Assembly (NCBI RefSeq): GCF_000808575.1
Contig: NZ_JWLW01000017.1
Coordinates: forward strand, 210,037-274,036
Direction: 5' to 3'
Length of the DNA: 64,000 nucleotides
Source of the DNA: Alteromonas marina
GTDB taxonomy: Bacteria; Pseudomonadota; Gammaproteobacteria; Enterobacterales; Alteromonadaceae
Part shown: positions 18,294 to 29,998 of the stretch, piece by piece
Layout of the letters: the number at the start of each line of letters is the position of its first letter
Numbering within the stretch: position 1 is the first letter of the stretch
Made by a program: the position numbers and the translations under genes
The notes under the pieces: generated by a model
Seen by the model: the letters and a program-made list of their open reading frames with translations, nothing else
Told to the model about the DNA's origin: nothing
Databases searched by the model: none

Positions 18294-18378
18294 TGAAGTG
18301 ACCCCCATTAGTTGGACATTCCAATTATTGGGGGTCATTTTATGTCAAAACACAATAGAGCGTTTAAAATAAAGCTCG
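18294..18378 (+). mobile_element. Relic of an IS3-family (IS150-group) insertion sequence, left end
   Basis: The sequence TGAAGTGACCCCCATTAG continuing into TTGGACA matches the terminal repeat pattern of IS150-group elements (TG..TG..CCC..T..TTGGAC). Thirty bases later an ATG at 18342 opens MSKHNRAFKIKLAQ, typical of the start of the OrfA transposase. The frame then runs into the 3' end of the Lon-like gene on the opposite strand, so only about 85 bases remain. Within it TGACCCCCA (18299-18307) and TGGGGGTCA (18329-18337) form a hairpin followed by TTTTAT, usable as a terminator. The right boundary is approximate. Confidence 0.7.
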
Positions 18379-18383
18379 CTCAG

Positions 18384-20780
18384 CTATTCGCCATCGCTAC
18401 CATTAACAATGAGCGCAATATTGTATAGACGGTTTACGGCATGGTAATTAATTGAATTTTTAGGGTAACGACCTTTACTACTTATTTTACCCGCTTCCTG
18501 TTCCATCAAAATAGATAGCGCATCATCAACGGTCTCTACAGTGTAAATATGGAACAGCCCTTTTTTCACTGCGTCGATAACGGTGGCGTCTAATACCAAA
18601 TTAATCGCATTCGATTTAGGAATAATCACGCCCTGCGTACCGGTAAGGCCGCGGTGTTGACACAAGTCGAAAAAGCCTTCTATTTTTTCGTTAACTCCGC
18701 CAACGGCCTGCACTTCACCGTACTGGTTTATGGACCCCGTAATGGCCAAGGTCTGCAAGCAAGGAATTTCAGTCAACGCAGAGATAAGCGCAACCAGTTC
18801 ACCAAGGGATGCACTATCGCCGTCTATATGACCGTAAGACTGTTCCAATGCGATGTTTGCAGAAAGCGTTAGCGGGAAATGCTGAGCGTATTTATTACCT
18901 AAATACCCATTAAGCAACATAACGCCTTTTGAGTGAATAGGCTGTCCAAGCTCTACCTCACGCTCAATATCAACTACACCACTTGCGCCAGCAAATACAG
19001 TAGACGTAATGCGTGCAGGCGTACCAAATGCAGTGTCACCAATATCCAATACCGTTAACCCGTTTACTTTGCCTACCGCTTTTCCTTCAGTGGCAATAAG
19101 CACGTGCCCTTCTTTAATATCGTTTAATAGTGTTTGACTGACGCGGCCGGTGCGACGTTTCTTGGCACTTAATGCTGTTTTTAAATGATCAAGTTCTAGC
19201 GTGTCGGCATTAGATTTCTGACAGAAATAATAGGCTTCATTAACTAGCTCGATAACTTCAGCGAAGTGCGCAGATAGCTTTTCTTTGTGTTCAGCCATTC
19301 TTAACGAGTATTCAACTAGCCTGCACATCGCGTTAGCGGTAATGCCTTTAAGTCCTAACTGAACAAGGTGCGCACGTACTTTGCCCACGAAATCAAAAAG
19401 CGCCTGTCTGGTGACGGGAATTTCCAAATCAAAATCCACTAACACTCTAAACAGTTCATCAAACTCGTCATCGTAATCTTGCAGCGTGTAGTATAAATCG
19501 CGCGAGCCTAACAGAACGATTTTCACATTTAAGTCGATGGGCTGTGGATTGAGCGTAATGTTGTTCACCATACCCACATCTTGCTGGGGTAAGTCCATGC
19601 GCAAGCGCTGTGACTTGATGGCAAGCTTAAGGGTATCCCACACGAAAGGCTGTTCAATAAGTTGGTCGACATCCAACAACAAATAACCGCCATTTGCACG
19701 ATGGAGCGCACCAGGCTGAATCATGCGATAGTTGGTAAACACGCTGCCGTGAATGTTGGTGTACTCTATTTTGCCAAACAAATTTTGATAAGTAGGGTTC
19801 GGCTCATAAATAACAGGGGCAGCGTCATCGAGTTTATTCGACACCAAAACGTTAGGAAGAAATTGCTCTTCTAAAAATATCTTCTTATCAAAGTCATCAC
19901 TCTTCTCTTCTTTCTGCTCTTCACTGTGAATGACTAAGATGGCGTTGACCAATGCAGTTTTAAGCTGTTTGAGGTATTTCATTACCCCTAGCTCAGACGC
20001 GTATTTGTGCTCAAGCACTTTTAGCAGCGGTTTTATCCCCTGCTCTGCGGTCTTTTTGTCAAGCTCACGCAGACGCTCAGAGTTTTCGCGTTTCCACGTA
20101 GGCAGGCTTAACAGGCTCTCACTCAATCTGTTTTCTAGTTCGTCAATAAGAGTATAAAAACCTTCCCGTTGTGCGTCAGTTAATGACGCAAACTCTGTGT
20201 CACTTATTGGCTTGCCGTTAACGATAGGTGAAAACGTAATAGAGCCACCCTCTTCGTACAGCGCAACATCATTCGCTTGTGCGTAACGCTCTACCGCATC
20301 GATAGCTGCATCGTACTTTTGCTCGAACTCTCTGGAAATTGACGCGCGACGGCGCTGATATCCCGGGTTATCAAAGGCAATGGGCAGTGAGTCTAAGACA
20401 TCGTCAATAAGCGCAGCCATGTCCTTGTGGAATGCTTTTCCACCACCGGGAGGAAATTTTAGCGCAACAGGCTCGCGCTCTTCGTCAAAATTGTTGATAT
20501 AACAACAATCATCAGGCGCTGGTAGCTGTGCAACTTGGCGTTCAATGTAATCCTTCACTAGAGTGAAGCGCCCCGTAGCAGGCTCACCCATCACGTAAAG
20601 ATTGTAGCCTTTGGTGTTAATACCTAACCCAAAAGTAAGTGCTTCACGCGCACGCTCTTGCCCAATGAAGGTCGCATTTAGCGCTTCATCATCTTTTAAG
20701 GCACTGTTTATCGCTCGGCGATTTATGGTAGGTGAAAGCGCGTCTACATCTAACGCATATAATTTACTGTCTACAGACAT
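18384..20780 (-). CDS. Lon-family ATP-dependent protease (AAA_32 type)
   Basis: 798 residues. An N-terminal P-loop region with GEPATGRFT (about 65-73), where Arg replaces the usual Walker A Lys, is followed by a helical insertion, a Walker B-like GGYLLLD and a C-terminal Lon protease domain. The catalytic dyad is Ser656 (GDSAS) and Lys699 (GGVNEK). This is the LonB/YcbZ-like group, distinct from housekeeping Lon; substrates are unknown. The stop codon lies at the edge of an IS3-family relic, but the C-terminus looks family-like, so the protein appears intact. Monocistronic, convergent with the SDR gene. Confidence 0.88.
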   Translation of the reverse strand: MSVDSKLYALDVDALSPTINRRAINSALKDDEALNATFIGQERAREALTFGLGINTKGYNLYVMGEPATGRFTLVKDYIERQVAQLPAPDDCCYINNFDEEREPVALKFPPGGGKAFHKDMAALIDDVLDSLPIAFDNPGYQRRRASISREFEQKYDAAIDAVERYAQANDVALYEEGGSITFSPIVNGKPISDTEFASLTDAQREGFYTLIDELENRLSESLLSLPTWKRENSERLRELDKKTAEQGIKPLLKVLEHKYASELGVMKYLKQLKTALVNAILVIHSEEQKEEKSDDFDKKIFLEEQFLPNVLVSNKLDDAAPVIYEPNPTYQNLFGKIEYTNIHGSVFTNYRMIQPGALHRANGGYLLLDVDQLIEQPFVWDTLKLAIKSQRLRMDLPQQDVGMVNNITLNPQPIDLNVKIVLLGSRDLYYTLQDYDDEFDELFRVLVDFDLEIPVTRQALFDFVGKVRAHLVQLGLKGITANAMCRLVEYSLRMAEHKEKLSAHFAEVIELVNEAYYFCQKSNADTLELDHLKTALSAKKRRTGRVSQTLLNDIKEGHVLIATEGKAVGKVNGLTVLDIGDTAFGTPARITSTVFAGASGVVDIEREVELGQPIHSKGVMLLNGYLGNKYAQHFPLTLSANIALEQSYGHIDGDSASLGELVALISALTEIPCLQTLAITGSINQYGEVQAVGGVNEKIEGFFDLCQHRGLTGTQGVIIPKSNAINLVLDATVIDAVKKGLFHIYTVETVDDALSILMEQEAGKISSKGRYPKNSINYHAVNRLYNIALIVNGSDGE

Positions 20781-21292
20781 GTCTGGTCTATCTTTGTTTC
20801 TTTACTTAAGTGAAACCCTAATTAACATTAGTGTCAAACGCTTATCTTGAATAAGGCAGCTTTGCATCGCTAATTGCACAACAAACAACCACCTTCATGA
20901 TTTTAGAAAGGAATTGGCAAGGACTACGAGCTTTTTGTGGCCTTCATTAGAACGGATACCTTGCGACATAGGGTGTAGCGTTTAATTAAAGCCGAAACGG
21001 CGTTAAGTACGAAAGAACTTACTTCAATTTAACCGCTGCATTTATTTCTGCCACATAATTTGGATCAGAGCATTAAAATCACTGCGTTAAGAGAAGCCCG
21101 CCAAGGTCAGAGTCGTAAGGACAATCTGGTCAAGACAAAGCTCTGAAGAATCCTGTAACAGTAAGGCATTAAAGTAGGTAGCAACGCAAGCTGCTTTCAA
21201 TTACCTTAGAAAACACAAAAACCGAAATTCGTTTTGGCGACGAGACCAGGTTTCGCGCGCAATAACCAATGAATAAAGACAGGGTAATAACA
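20781..21292. other. 511-base intergenic stretch with possible gene remnant
   Basis: Divergent promoters for the Lon-like gene and the SRPBCC gene should lie here. On the minus strand, 21019-21072 reads as an 18-codon frame ending DPNYVAEINAAVKLK and a stop. This looks like a protein C-terminus but is preceded by a stop and has no start codon. It may be a decayed gene end or chance. No other feature found. Confidence 0.35.
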
Positions 21293-21910
21293 ATGACAAA
21301 AAAATTGAAAACTCGCTCATCCCTTCTGCTCACCACTTCTTTCCTTGCAACCGTTCTGAGTGCGGCATTTCCTTCAATAAGTATGGCTGACGTTAACTAC
21401 GCAGATAACTCAGGGTTTTCTATCACCAATGAGAGTGAAAGCTATGCGCCAGTTGAAGTCGTGTACTCTCATTTTATTCAACATGTGGATATGTGGTGGC
21501 CGAAAGACCACACATGGTGGAAAGGTGCTTTGCGCATAGATGAGCAGGCTGGTGGCTGTTTCTGTGAAACGACAGACACGGCGAGTGCAGCGCATATGCA
21601 GGTAAGCTATGTTGAACCGAACAAAAAAGTGGTGATGACAGGTGGCTTAGGCCCGCTTCAGGAAATGGGTGTCACGGGTGCATTGACATGGGTGTTCAGC
21701 ACAATAGATTCGAGCACATCATCGGATGCAAACAAACAAGACGGCCGCATACCGAAAACTAAAGTCACCCTTACCTACCACGCCTCAGGCAATATTCATT
21801 TTAATGGCCAAAAAGCATCTAACGAAGACGCCGCCAATTTAGTTCGAGTAGTAGACAAAGTGCAGGCGCAACAACTAAATGCGCTAACCGCGTTTAGTGA
21901 CAATAATTAG
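21293..21910 (+). CDS. Secreted SRPBCC-family (polyketide cyclase/START-like) protein
   Basis: 205 residues. An N-terminal signal peptide (KKLKTRSS, hydrophobic stretch, cleavage likely after SISMA near residue 32) is followed by a START-like fold: VEVVYSHFIQHVDMWWPKDHTWW, GGCFCE, and a C-terminal helix VVDKVQAQQLNALTAF. Cytosolic SRPBCC proteins bind hydrophobic ligands; exported members are less studied. The ATG at 21293 follows AGGGTAATAAC; an ATG at 21269 would add eight polar residues before the signal peptide. No operon partner; divergent from the Lon-like gene. Confidence 0.78.
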   Translation: MTKKLKTRSSLLLTTSFLATVLSAAFPSISMADVNYADNSGFSITNESESYAPVEVVYSHFIQHVDMWWPKDHTWWKGALRIDEQAGGCFCETTDTASAAHMQVSYVEPNKKVVMTGGLGPLQEMGVTGALTWVFSTIDSSTSSDANKQDGRIPKTKVTLTYHASGNIHFNGQKASNEDAANLVRVVDKVQAQQLNALTAFSDNN

Positions 21911-24825
<2,915 letters not shown>

Positions 24826-24836
24826 GTCAGATACTG

Positions 24837-25373
24837 ATGAAAAAGCACTTACAATTCGCAGTCGCTGTGTTGGGAACCGTATTGGTTACTGGCTGTGGCT
24901 TTCATTTGCGAAGTAGCCCTAGCTTACCTGACGACATAAACACCGTTGCTATTGAAAGTGCCCGAGCACACGCGCCCTTGGCGCGTGCGCTTGATAAACG
25001 CTTAAACGTTTACGGTTTATCCAGTGTTAGCGTAGATAAAACATCGCGCTCTAACCAAAACGTAAACATCTATTTGCTTCCAGAAAAATTAGAACGTCAG
25101 CTGCTGTCGGTTTACCCTTCGGGTCAAGTTGCTGAATATGAACTGATATATGTTGTGCGTTACCGCGTGCAGTTTCCTGGTAAGGAAGCGGTAATGGTGC
25201 AATTTGAAGTAGTACGTGACTATCAAGACGACCCTGACCAAGTGTTGGCAAAGTCTCGCGAACTTGAATTGATGCTAAGTGAAATGCGCGATGAAGCCGC
25301 TGATATCATGATCAGACGCCTTTCCAGTCAGGCAGCCGCTGCACCAAATGCATCGACTTCCGTTAGTCAGTAA
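24837..25373 (+). CDS. lptE: LPS-assembly lipoprotein LptE
   Basis: 178 residues. Lipoprotein signal with lipobox VTGC (Cys at about residue 20), then GFHLRSSPSLPDD, the conserved start of the LptE fold. The mature protein plugs the LptD barrel and helps deliver LPS to the outer leaflet. Located between leuS and holA exactly as in E. coli (rlpB). The start ATG overlaps a GATACTGATG context 11 bases after leuS. Confidence 0.95.
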   Translation: MKKHLQFAVAVLGTVLVTGCGFHLRSSPSLPDDINTVAIESARAHAPLARALDKRLNVYGLSSVSVDKTSRSNQNVNIYLLPEKLERQLLSVYPSGQVAEYELIYVVRYRVQFPGKEAVMVQFEVVRDYQDDPDQVLAKSRELELMLSEMRDEAADIMIRRLSSQAAAAPNASTSVSQ

Positions 25374-25388
25374 ACATCAGAATTTTTC

Positions 25389-26417
25389 ATGCAGATTTAT
25401 CCAAACCAATTTAGCCAAGATATCACCAAGGCACTTCGCCCGTGCTATCTGGTGTTTGGAGATGAGCCCCAGCAGAAGTTTGATGTCATTGAGCAAATTC
25501 GCGCTAAAGCAAAAGCGAATGGTTTTGAAGAAAGAACCGTTCTTGTTGCTGAAACAGGCTTTAACTGGAATCAGTTGATTGAAGCCACACAAAGCATGTC
25601 GCTTTTCTCAAGCCAGCAGTTTATTGAATTAGAGCTACCTTCGGGAAAGCCGGGCACTGAAGGCAGTAAAATGCTTCAAGAAGTCGCGGCGTCATTAAAC
25701 CCCGACATTTTGTTGCTGGTTCACGGCCCCAAAATTGGCAAAGACGTGCAGCGCGGCAAATGGTTTAAAGTGCTTGATGATTTGGGCGCGTCGGTATTGT
25801 GCTACCCGCTAGAGGGCAAGCAGCTAAATGCATGGCTAAACCAACAGTTGAATGCCCACCAACTCTCCGTATCAGCGTCTGGTGCTAAAATGATTGCTGA
25901 TTTCTGCGAAGGCAACATGCTTGCTGCTAAGCAAGAAATAGACAAGCTCGCCCTGCTCTATCCCCATCAGTCTATTTCAGACGAACAAATTGAAAAGGCG
26001 ATGGTCGATCAGTCGCGTTTCAACGTGTTTCAACTGGTTGACGTTATGCTTAGCGGCGACAGTACCCGCTGCATAAAAATGCTATACCGATTAGAGAGCG
26101 AGGGTCTGGAGCCTAACATCATTATTTGGGCGCTGATTCGAGAGTGGGAGCAGTTATGGAAACTAAAACTAGCGCAGCAAAACGGTGCCCCCATTCAGTG
26201 GCAAAAGTTTGGTATTTGGCGTAATAGACAAGGTTTTTATCAAAGTGCCTTGAATCGTCTGAGCGTCGCCCAGCTAGAAGACATCCAAAATGCGCTGACT
26301 CAGGCAGATCATGCATTCAAGCAAAATGTGATTGCCCGCCCTTATGTTGAAATGTGTCACTTGTGCATGATGTTTATGGGTATGGACCTTCGCGACATTC
26401 CGCTGTTGCAAGCATAG
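25389..26417 (+). CDS. holA: DNA polymerase III subunit delta
   Basis: 342 residues, matching E. coli HolA (343). Clamp-loader subunit that opens the beta sliding clamp. N-terminal domain with PCYLVFGDEPQQKFDVIEQI, the clamp-contacting SLFSSQQFIELE, and the C-terminal helical collar. It follows lptE by 15 bases and precedes nadD by 13 bases. Confidence 0.95.
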   Translation: MQIYPNQFSQDITKALRPCYLVFGDEPQQKFDVIEQIRAKAKANGFEERTVLVAETGFNWNQLIEATQSMSLFSSQQFIELELPSGKPGTEGSKMLQEVAASLNPDILLLVHGPKIGKDVQRGKWFKVLDDLGASVLCYPLEGKQLNAWLNQQLNAHQLSVSASGAKMIADFCEGNMLAAKQEIDKLALLYPHQSISDEQIEKAMVDQSRFNVFQLVDVMLSGDSTRCIKMLYRLESEGLEPNIIIWALIREWEQLWKLKLAQQNGAPIQWQKFGIWRNRQGFYQSALNRLSVAQLEDIQNALTQADHAFKQNVIARPYVEMCHLCMMFMGMDLRDIPLLQA

Positions 26418-26430
26418 TGGGCAATTCTAA

Positions 26431-27132
26431 GTGAGTCTTTCCGGCGCTTCTCGAGCAAATCCAACGGTGAAAGCCATTCTTGGTGGTACGTTTAATCCTC
26501 CGCATAAAGGCCATATTGGTGCGGCACTAAAAGCGGCAGATGAAATTGGAGTAGACCACGTTCATCTCATGCCTTGTAAATTAGCTCCGCATAAGTCAGT
26601 AGGTGTATCAGAAAGCCACCGGGTAAAAATGATTGAACTTTGCGCCCAAAACAATGACAGACTTATTCCAGAGTTAATTGAACTGACGCTTCCGTCACCC
26701 TCTTATACAGTTAAAACCCTGCGTGCACTTAAAGAGAAAAGCGATGACACAATCTGTTTTTTCATTGGCGCAGATTCACTGTATAATCTGGACAAATGGT
26801 ACGAGTGGGAACACCTGCTCGATTATTGTCACTTAGTGGTTATGCGCAGAGACGATGAGAAATTTTTGCCTCCTCCCGCAATACAAGCTTGGTTAGATTG
26901 TCATGTGGCTAACGATAAAAATGTTATTCACGCAAAGCCTGCAGGCCATGTAGTGTTAACCAACACACCGCTTTTTAGTGTTTCATCTACTGAAATTCGT
27001 GACGTACTAGCAAGTGCTGCTACGCCTGAAAAAGCGGGTACGCCAAACAGTTCAAATGCTAACCTATCTAACTTGTGGTTAGAAGAAAACGTTTTAGATT
27101 ACATAAACGAACATCAGTTATATAAAAGTTAA
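26431..27132 (+). CDS. nadD: Nicotinate-nucleotide adenylyltransferase
   Basis: 233 residues. Transfers AMP to nicotinic acid mononucleotide in NAD synthesis. The nucleotidyltransferase motif GGTFNPPHKGHIG and the later SSTEIRD are intact, with FFIGADSLYNLDKWYEW between them. The start is GTG at 26431, 13 bases after the holA stop; no ATG lies between it and the HxGH-type motif. Between holA and rsfS, as in E. coli. Confidence 0.95.
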   Translation: MSLSGASRANPTVKAILGGTFNPPHKGHIGAALKAADEIGVDHVHLMPCKLAPHKSVGVSESHRVKMIELCAQNNDRLIPELIELTLPSPSYTVKTLRALKEKSDDTICFFIGADSLYNLDKWYEWEHLLDYCHLVVMRRDDEKFLPPPAIQAWLDCHVANDKNVIHAKPAGHVVLTNTPLFSVSSTEIRDVLASAATPEKAGTPNSSNANLSNLWLEENVLDYINEHQLYKS

Positions 27133-27149
27133 GTAAGTGAGGAAAACTC

Positions 27150-27467
27150 TTGGAGAGTCAACAGCTCAAACAGTTTGTTAAAGACAAAATTGACGATATG
27201 AAAGGCCGTGATGTTATTGAACTAGACGTTCGCGGCAAATCAAGTATTACAGATACCATGATCATTTGTTCAGGTAACTCAAAGCGCCACGTTTCATCTA
27301 TTGCAGAAAATGTCATGGTAGAAGCGAAGAAAGCGGGCCACGCACCGGGAAGTGTGGAAGGTAAGGAAACCGGCGAATGGGTTCTGGTTGATTTTGGTGA
27401 TGTTATTTTGCACGTTATGCAAGATGAAACCCGTGATTTCTACCAGCTAGAGAAACTGTGGTCGTAG
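27150..27467 (+). CDS. rsfS: Ribosomal silencing factor RsfS
   Basis: 105 residues, same length as E. coli RsfS. Binds L14 (uL14) and blocks 30S/50S joining in stationary phase. Signature DVRGKSSITDTMIICSG and the C-terminal GDVILHVMQDETRDFYQLEKLW. The start is TTG at 27150, preceded by GAGGAAAAC; no in-frame ATG exists before the conserved region. It follows nadD by 17 bases. Confidence 0.95.
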   Translation: MESQQLKQFVKDKIDDMKGRDVIELDVRGKSSITDTMIICSGNSKRHVSSIAENVMVEAKKAGHAPGSVEGKETGEWVLVDFGDVILHVMQDETRDFYQLEKLWS

Positions 27468-27505
27468 TGGCGTAAACGCTTGCTATAAACATGCAGTAAC
27501 ACGGT

Positions 27506-27543
27506 CAATAAAGGCCATACTCAAATGTGTATGGCCTTTATTG
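27506..27543. repeat. Perfect 15-bp inverted repeat between rsfS and rlmH
   Basis: CAATAAAGGCCATAC (27506-27520) pairs with GTATGGCCTTTATTG (27529-27543) around an 8-base loop. The inner ATAAAGGCC/GGCCTTTAT gives a weak T-run only. It could be an attenuating terminator separating leuS...rsfS from rlmH-mrdA-rodA, or an mRNA processing structure. Confidence 0.6.
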
Positions 27544-27583
27544 TATAAGTGAAATACTAATTCCTGCGGTAAGGGTAAAAGAA

Positions 27584-28054
27584 GTGCGTATACAAATCGT
27601 CGCGGTTGGAACAAAGATGCCAAACTGGGTAAATACCGGTGTGGATGAATTTATTCGTCGATTTCCTAGCGACATGCCAGTGTCATTCACTGAAATACCC
27701 GCCGGAAAGCGAGGCAAAAACGCGGATATTAAGCGCATCTTGGAAAAAGAAGGCGAGCAAATGCTAGCCGCTATTCCCAAAGGAAACCGCATTGTTACGT
27801 TAGAAGTAACGGGCAAACCCTGGGACACACCCACTTTAGCAAAACAGCTCGACAATTGGAAAATGGACGGACGGGACGTAAGTCTGCTTATTGGTGGTCC
27901 AGAAGGGCTAGCACCAGAATGTATTGCTGCGTCGGAACAAAAGTGGTCCTTATCAGCCTTAACTCTACCCCATCCACTTGTTAGGATCATTCTTACAGAA
28001 AGCTTATACCGCGCGTGGTCGGTGACGCAAAACCACCCATATCACCGTGAATAA
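27584..28054 (+). CDS. rlmH: 23S rRNA (pseudouridine1915-N3)-methyltransferase
   Basis: 156 residues; E. coli RlmH has 155. SPOUT-class enzyme that methylates pseudouridine 1915 in helix 69 of 23S rRNA. Motifs [11 protein letters not shown] at the start, [13 protein letters not shown] forming part of the knotted SAM site, and [20 protein letters not shown] near the end. The start is GTG at 27584, preceded by AAGGG at about 9 bases. A longer in-frame extension to 27527 overlaps a hairpin and is not supported. Confidence 0.95.
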   Translation: MRIQIVAVGTKMPNWVNTGVDEFIRRFPSDMPVSFTEIPAGKRGKNADIKRILEKEGEQMLAAIPKGNRIVTLEVTGKPWDTPTLAKQLDNWKMDGRDVSLLIGGPEGLAPECIAASEQKWSLSALTLPHPLVRIILTESLYRAWSVTQNHPYHRE

Positions 28055-28084
28055 GGCGTCGCCAGACTAATGCAAAGGAAATCA

Positions 28085-29998
28085 ATGCCAAGAAAACGAC
28101 AAGCTATTCGCGATCATTCTGCAGAAGCGAACTTGTTTGCACGCCGTGCGACCATTGCTTTTATTATTGTTGTTGCCATGTTGGGCATTGTACTTAATAA
28201 CCTTTATTCTTTGCAGGTTACCCAGTTTGAAGATTATCAAACCCGTTCTAACGGTAATCGCATTAAAGTTCTGCCGATAGCGCCAAACCGTGGTCTTATC
28301 TATGACCGCAACGGCGTGCTTTTAGCCGAAAACCGCCCTGTTTTCAGTTTGGAAGTTATTCCAGAGCAAGTGGACGATATCGACCAAACCCTGGCCGATT
28401 TAACAGAACTAATGGGTATAACCAATGACGAACTTGAGCGCTTCCAATCAGCGCTTAAAGGTACCCGACGATTCAAACCCGTTGCGCTTCGCACCCAGTT
28501 AAGCGAAGAAGAAGTCGCGCTATTTTCTGCCAGCAAACACAAGTTTCCAGGTGTTCAAATTGAAGCCCGCTTAGCTCGTCATTACCCTTATAAAGAAACG
28601 CTTACCCATGCACTGGGTTATGTTGCACGCATTAACAAGCGAGACTTACAAAAACTTGTTGAAGCAGGCCAAGAAGATAATTACGCCGCAACCCACGATA
28701 TCGGTAAGCTAGGCATAGAGAAATATCACGAAGAGCTGCTTCATGGAAAAGTGGGTTACCAGCAGGTCGAAGTAAACAACCAAGGTCGAATTATTCGTGT
28801 ACTCAGTGTTGAGCCACCAACACCGGGCAAAGACATCGTACTTAACTTAGATTTAGAGCTTCAGTTAGAGGCTCAGCGAATAATAGAGGGCATGCGCGGC
28901 GCTGTAGTTGTTACTGATGTTAAAACCGGTGGCGTACTGGCACTTTACTCTAACCCTAGTTACGACCCCAATTTATTTGTACATGGTATCAGCAGCAAGA
29001 ATTACTCTGCGCTACTGAATTCGCCAGACCGCCCGTTAATTAACCGAGCAACCCAAGGACAATACCCTCCCGCTTCAACCATTAAACCCCACTTAGGTTT
29101 TGTGGGGCTAGAAGAAGGAGTAATCACTAAAGACTATACGGTTAATGACACTGGACGCTATCAATTGCCAAATGTGTCGCACGTGTGGCGCGATTGGCGT
29201 AGATGGGGCCACGGTAAAGTAGATGTGGCTAAAGCAATAGAAGTGTCGTGCGATACTTATTATTACGAGCTAGCGTATAAATTAGGTATCGATAAAATCA
29301 GTGAATCTATGTACGAATTCGGATTCGGAGATTTCACGGGTATCGATCTTTATGAAGAGTCAGATGCCAACATGCCTAGCCGAGGCTGGAAACGCGCTCG
29401 CTTTAATCAACCCTGGTATATCGGCGACACCATCCCCGTTGGTATAGGACAGAGCTATTGGACCACCACGCCGGTACAGTTAAATACATCGGTTAACACG
29501 TTGATCAATGCTGGGGAACGCTATATTCCACAAATCATTCGCGGTTATATGAACACAGATAGTTCTGTCGACCTTATCCCACTTAAGTCGCTGCGGCCTA
29601 TAGAAATTAAGAACCGTAACAATTTGGATGTGGTGTTAAACGCCATGCGCGATGTTGTGAGTGGCGAAGAAGGCGGCGCGCGTCATGCATTTGCAGATAC
29701 TCCTTACGACTCTGCGGGTAAGACAGGAACAGCACAGTTATTTACCGTAGGTCAGAATGAAAAATATGACGCTACTAAAATTGATGAGCGTCTTCGAGAC
29801 AATGCCATGTATGTTGGCTTTGCACCGTTCAATGATCCAGAGATTTCGGTAACCGTGGTCCTTGAAAACGTAGGCGGTGGTAGTAAGAACGCAGCACCCG
29901 TCGCCCGTCAAATCATGGATTTCTATTTCAGAGACCGTGTTTTTGAAACTGCCAAAGCTAACTCGGCAAACAGTGATAATGAATTAGGGACGAACTAG
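28085..29998 (+). CDS. mrdA: Penicillin-binding protein 2 (elongasome transpeptidase)
   Basis: 637 residues. One membrane helix (about 20-40), a dimerisation/pedestal domain with PNRGLIYDRNGVLLAENRP, and a transpeptidase domain with the catalytic serine in PPASTIKP, SCD in EVSCDTYYYE, and KTG in SAGKTGTAQ. Builds lateral-wall peptidoglycan with RodA. The ATG at 28085 follows AAGGAA; an ATG at 28070 adds five residues and lies before that site. It ends one base inside rodA, so translation is coupled. Confidence 0.96.
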   Translation: MPRKRQAIRDHSAEANLFARRATIAFIIVVAMLGIVLNNLYSLQVTQFEDYQTRSNGNRIKVLPIAPNRGLIYDRNGVLLAENRPVFSLEVIPEQVDDIDQTLADLTELMGITNDELERFQSALKGTRRFKPVALRTQLSEEEVALFSASKHKFPGVQIEARLARHYPYKETLTHALGYVARINKRDLQKLVEAGQEDNYAATHDIGKLGIEKYHEELLHGKVGYQQVEVNNQGRIIRVLSVEPPTPGKDIVLNLDLELQLEAQRIIEGMRGAVVVTDVKTGGVLALYSNPSYDPNLFVHGISSKNYSALLNSPDRPLINRATQGQYPPASTIKPHLGFVGLEEGVITKDYTVNDTGRYQLPNVSHVWRDWRRWGHGKVDVAKAIEVSCDTYYYELAYKLGIDKISESMYEFGFGDFTGIDLYEESDANMPSRGWKRARFNQPWYIGDTIPVGIGQSYWTTTPVQLNTSVNTLINAGERYIPQIIRGYMNTDSSVDLIPLKSLRPIEIKNRNNLDVVLNAMRDVVSGEEGGARHAFADTPYDSAGKTGTAQLFTVGQNEKYDATKIDERLRDNAMYVGFAPFNDPEISVTVVLENVGGGSKNAAPVARQIMDFYFRDRVFETAKANSANSDNELGTN

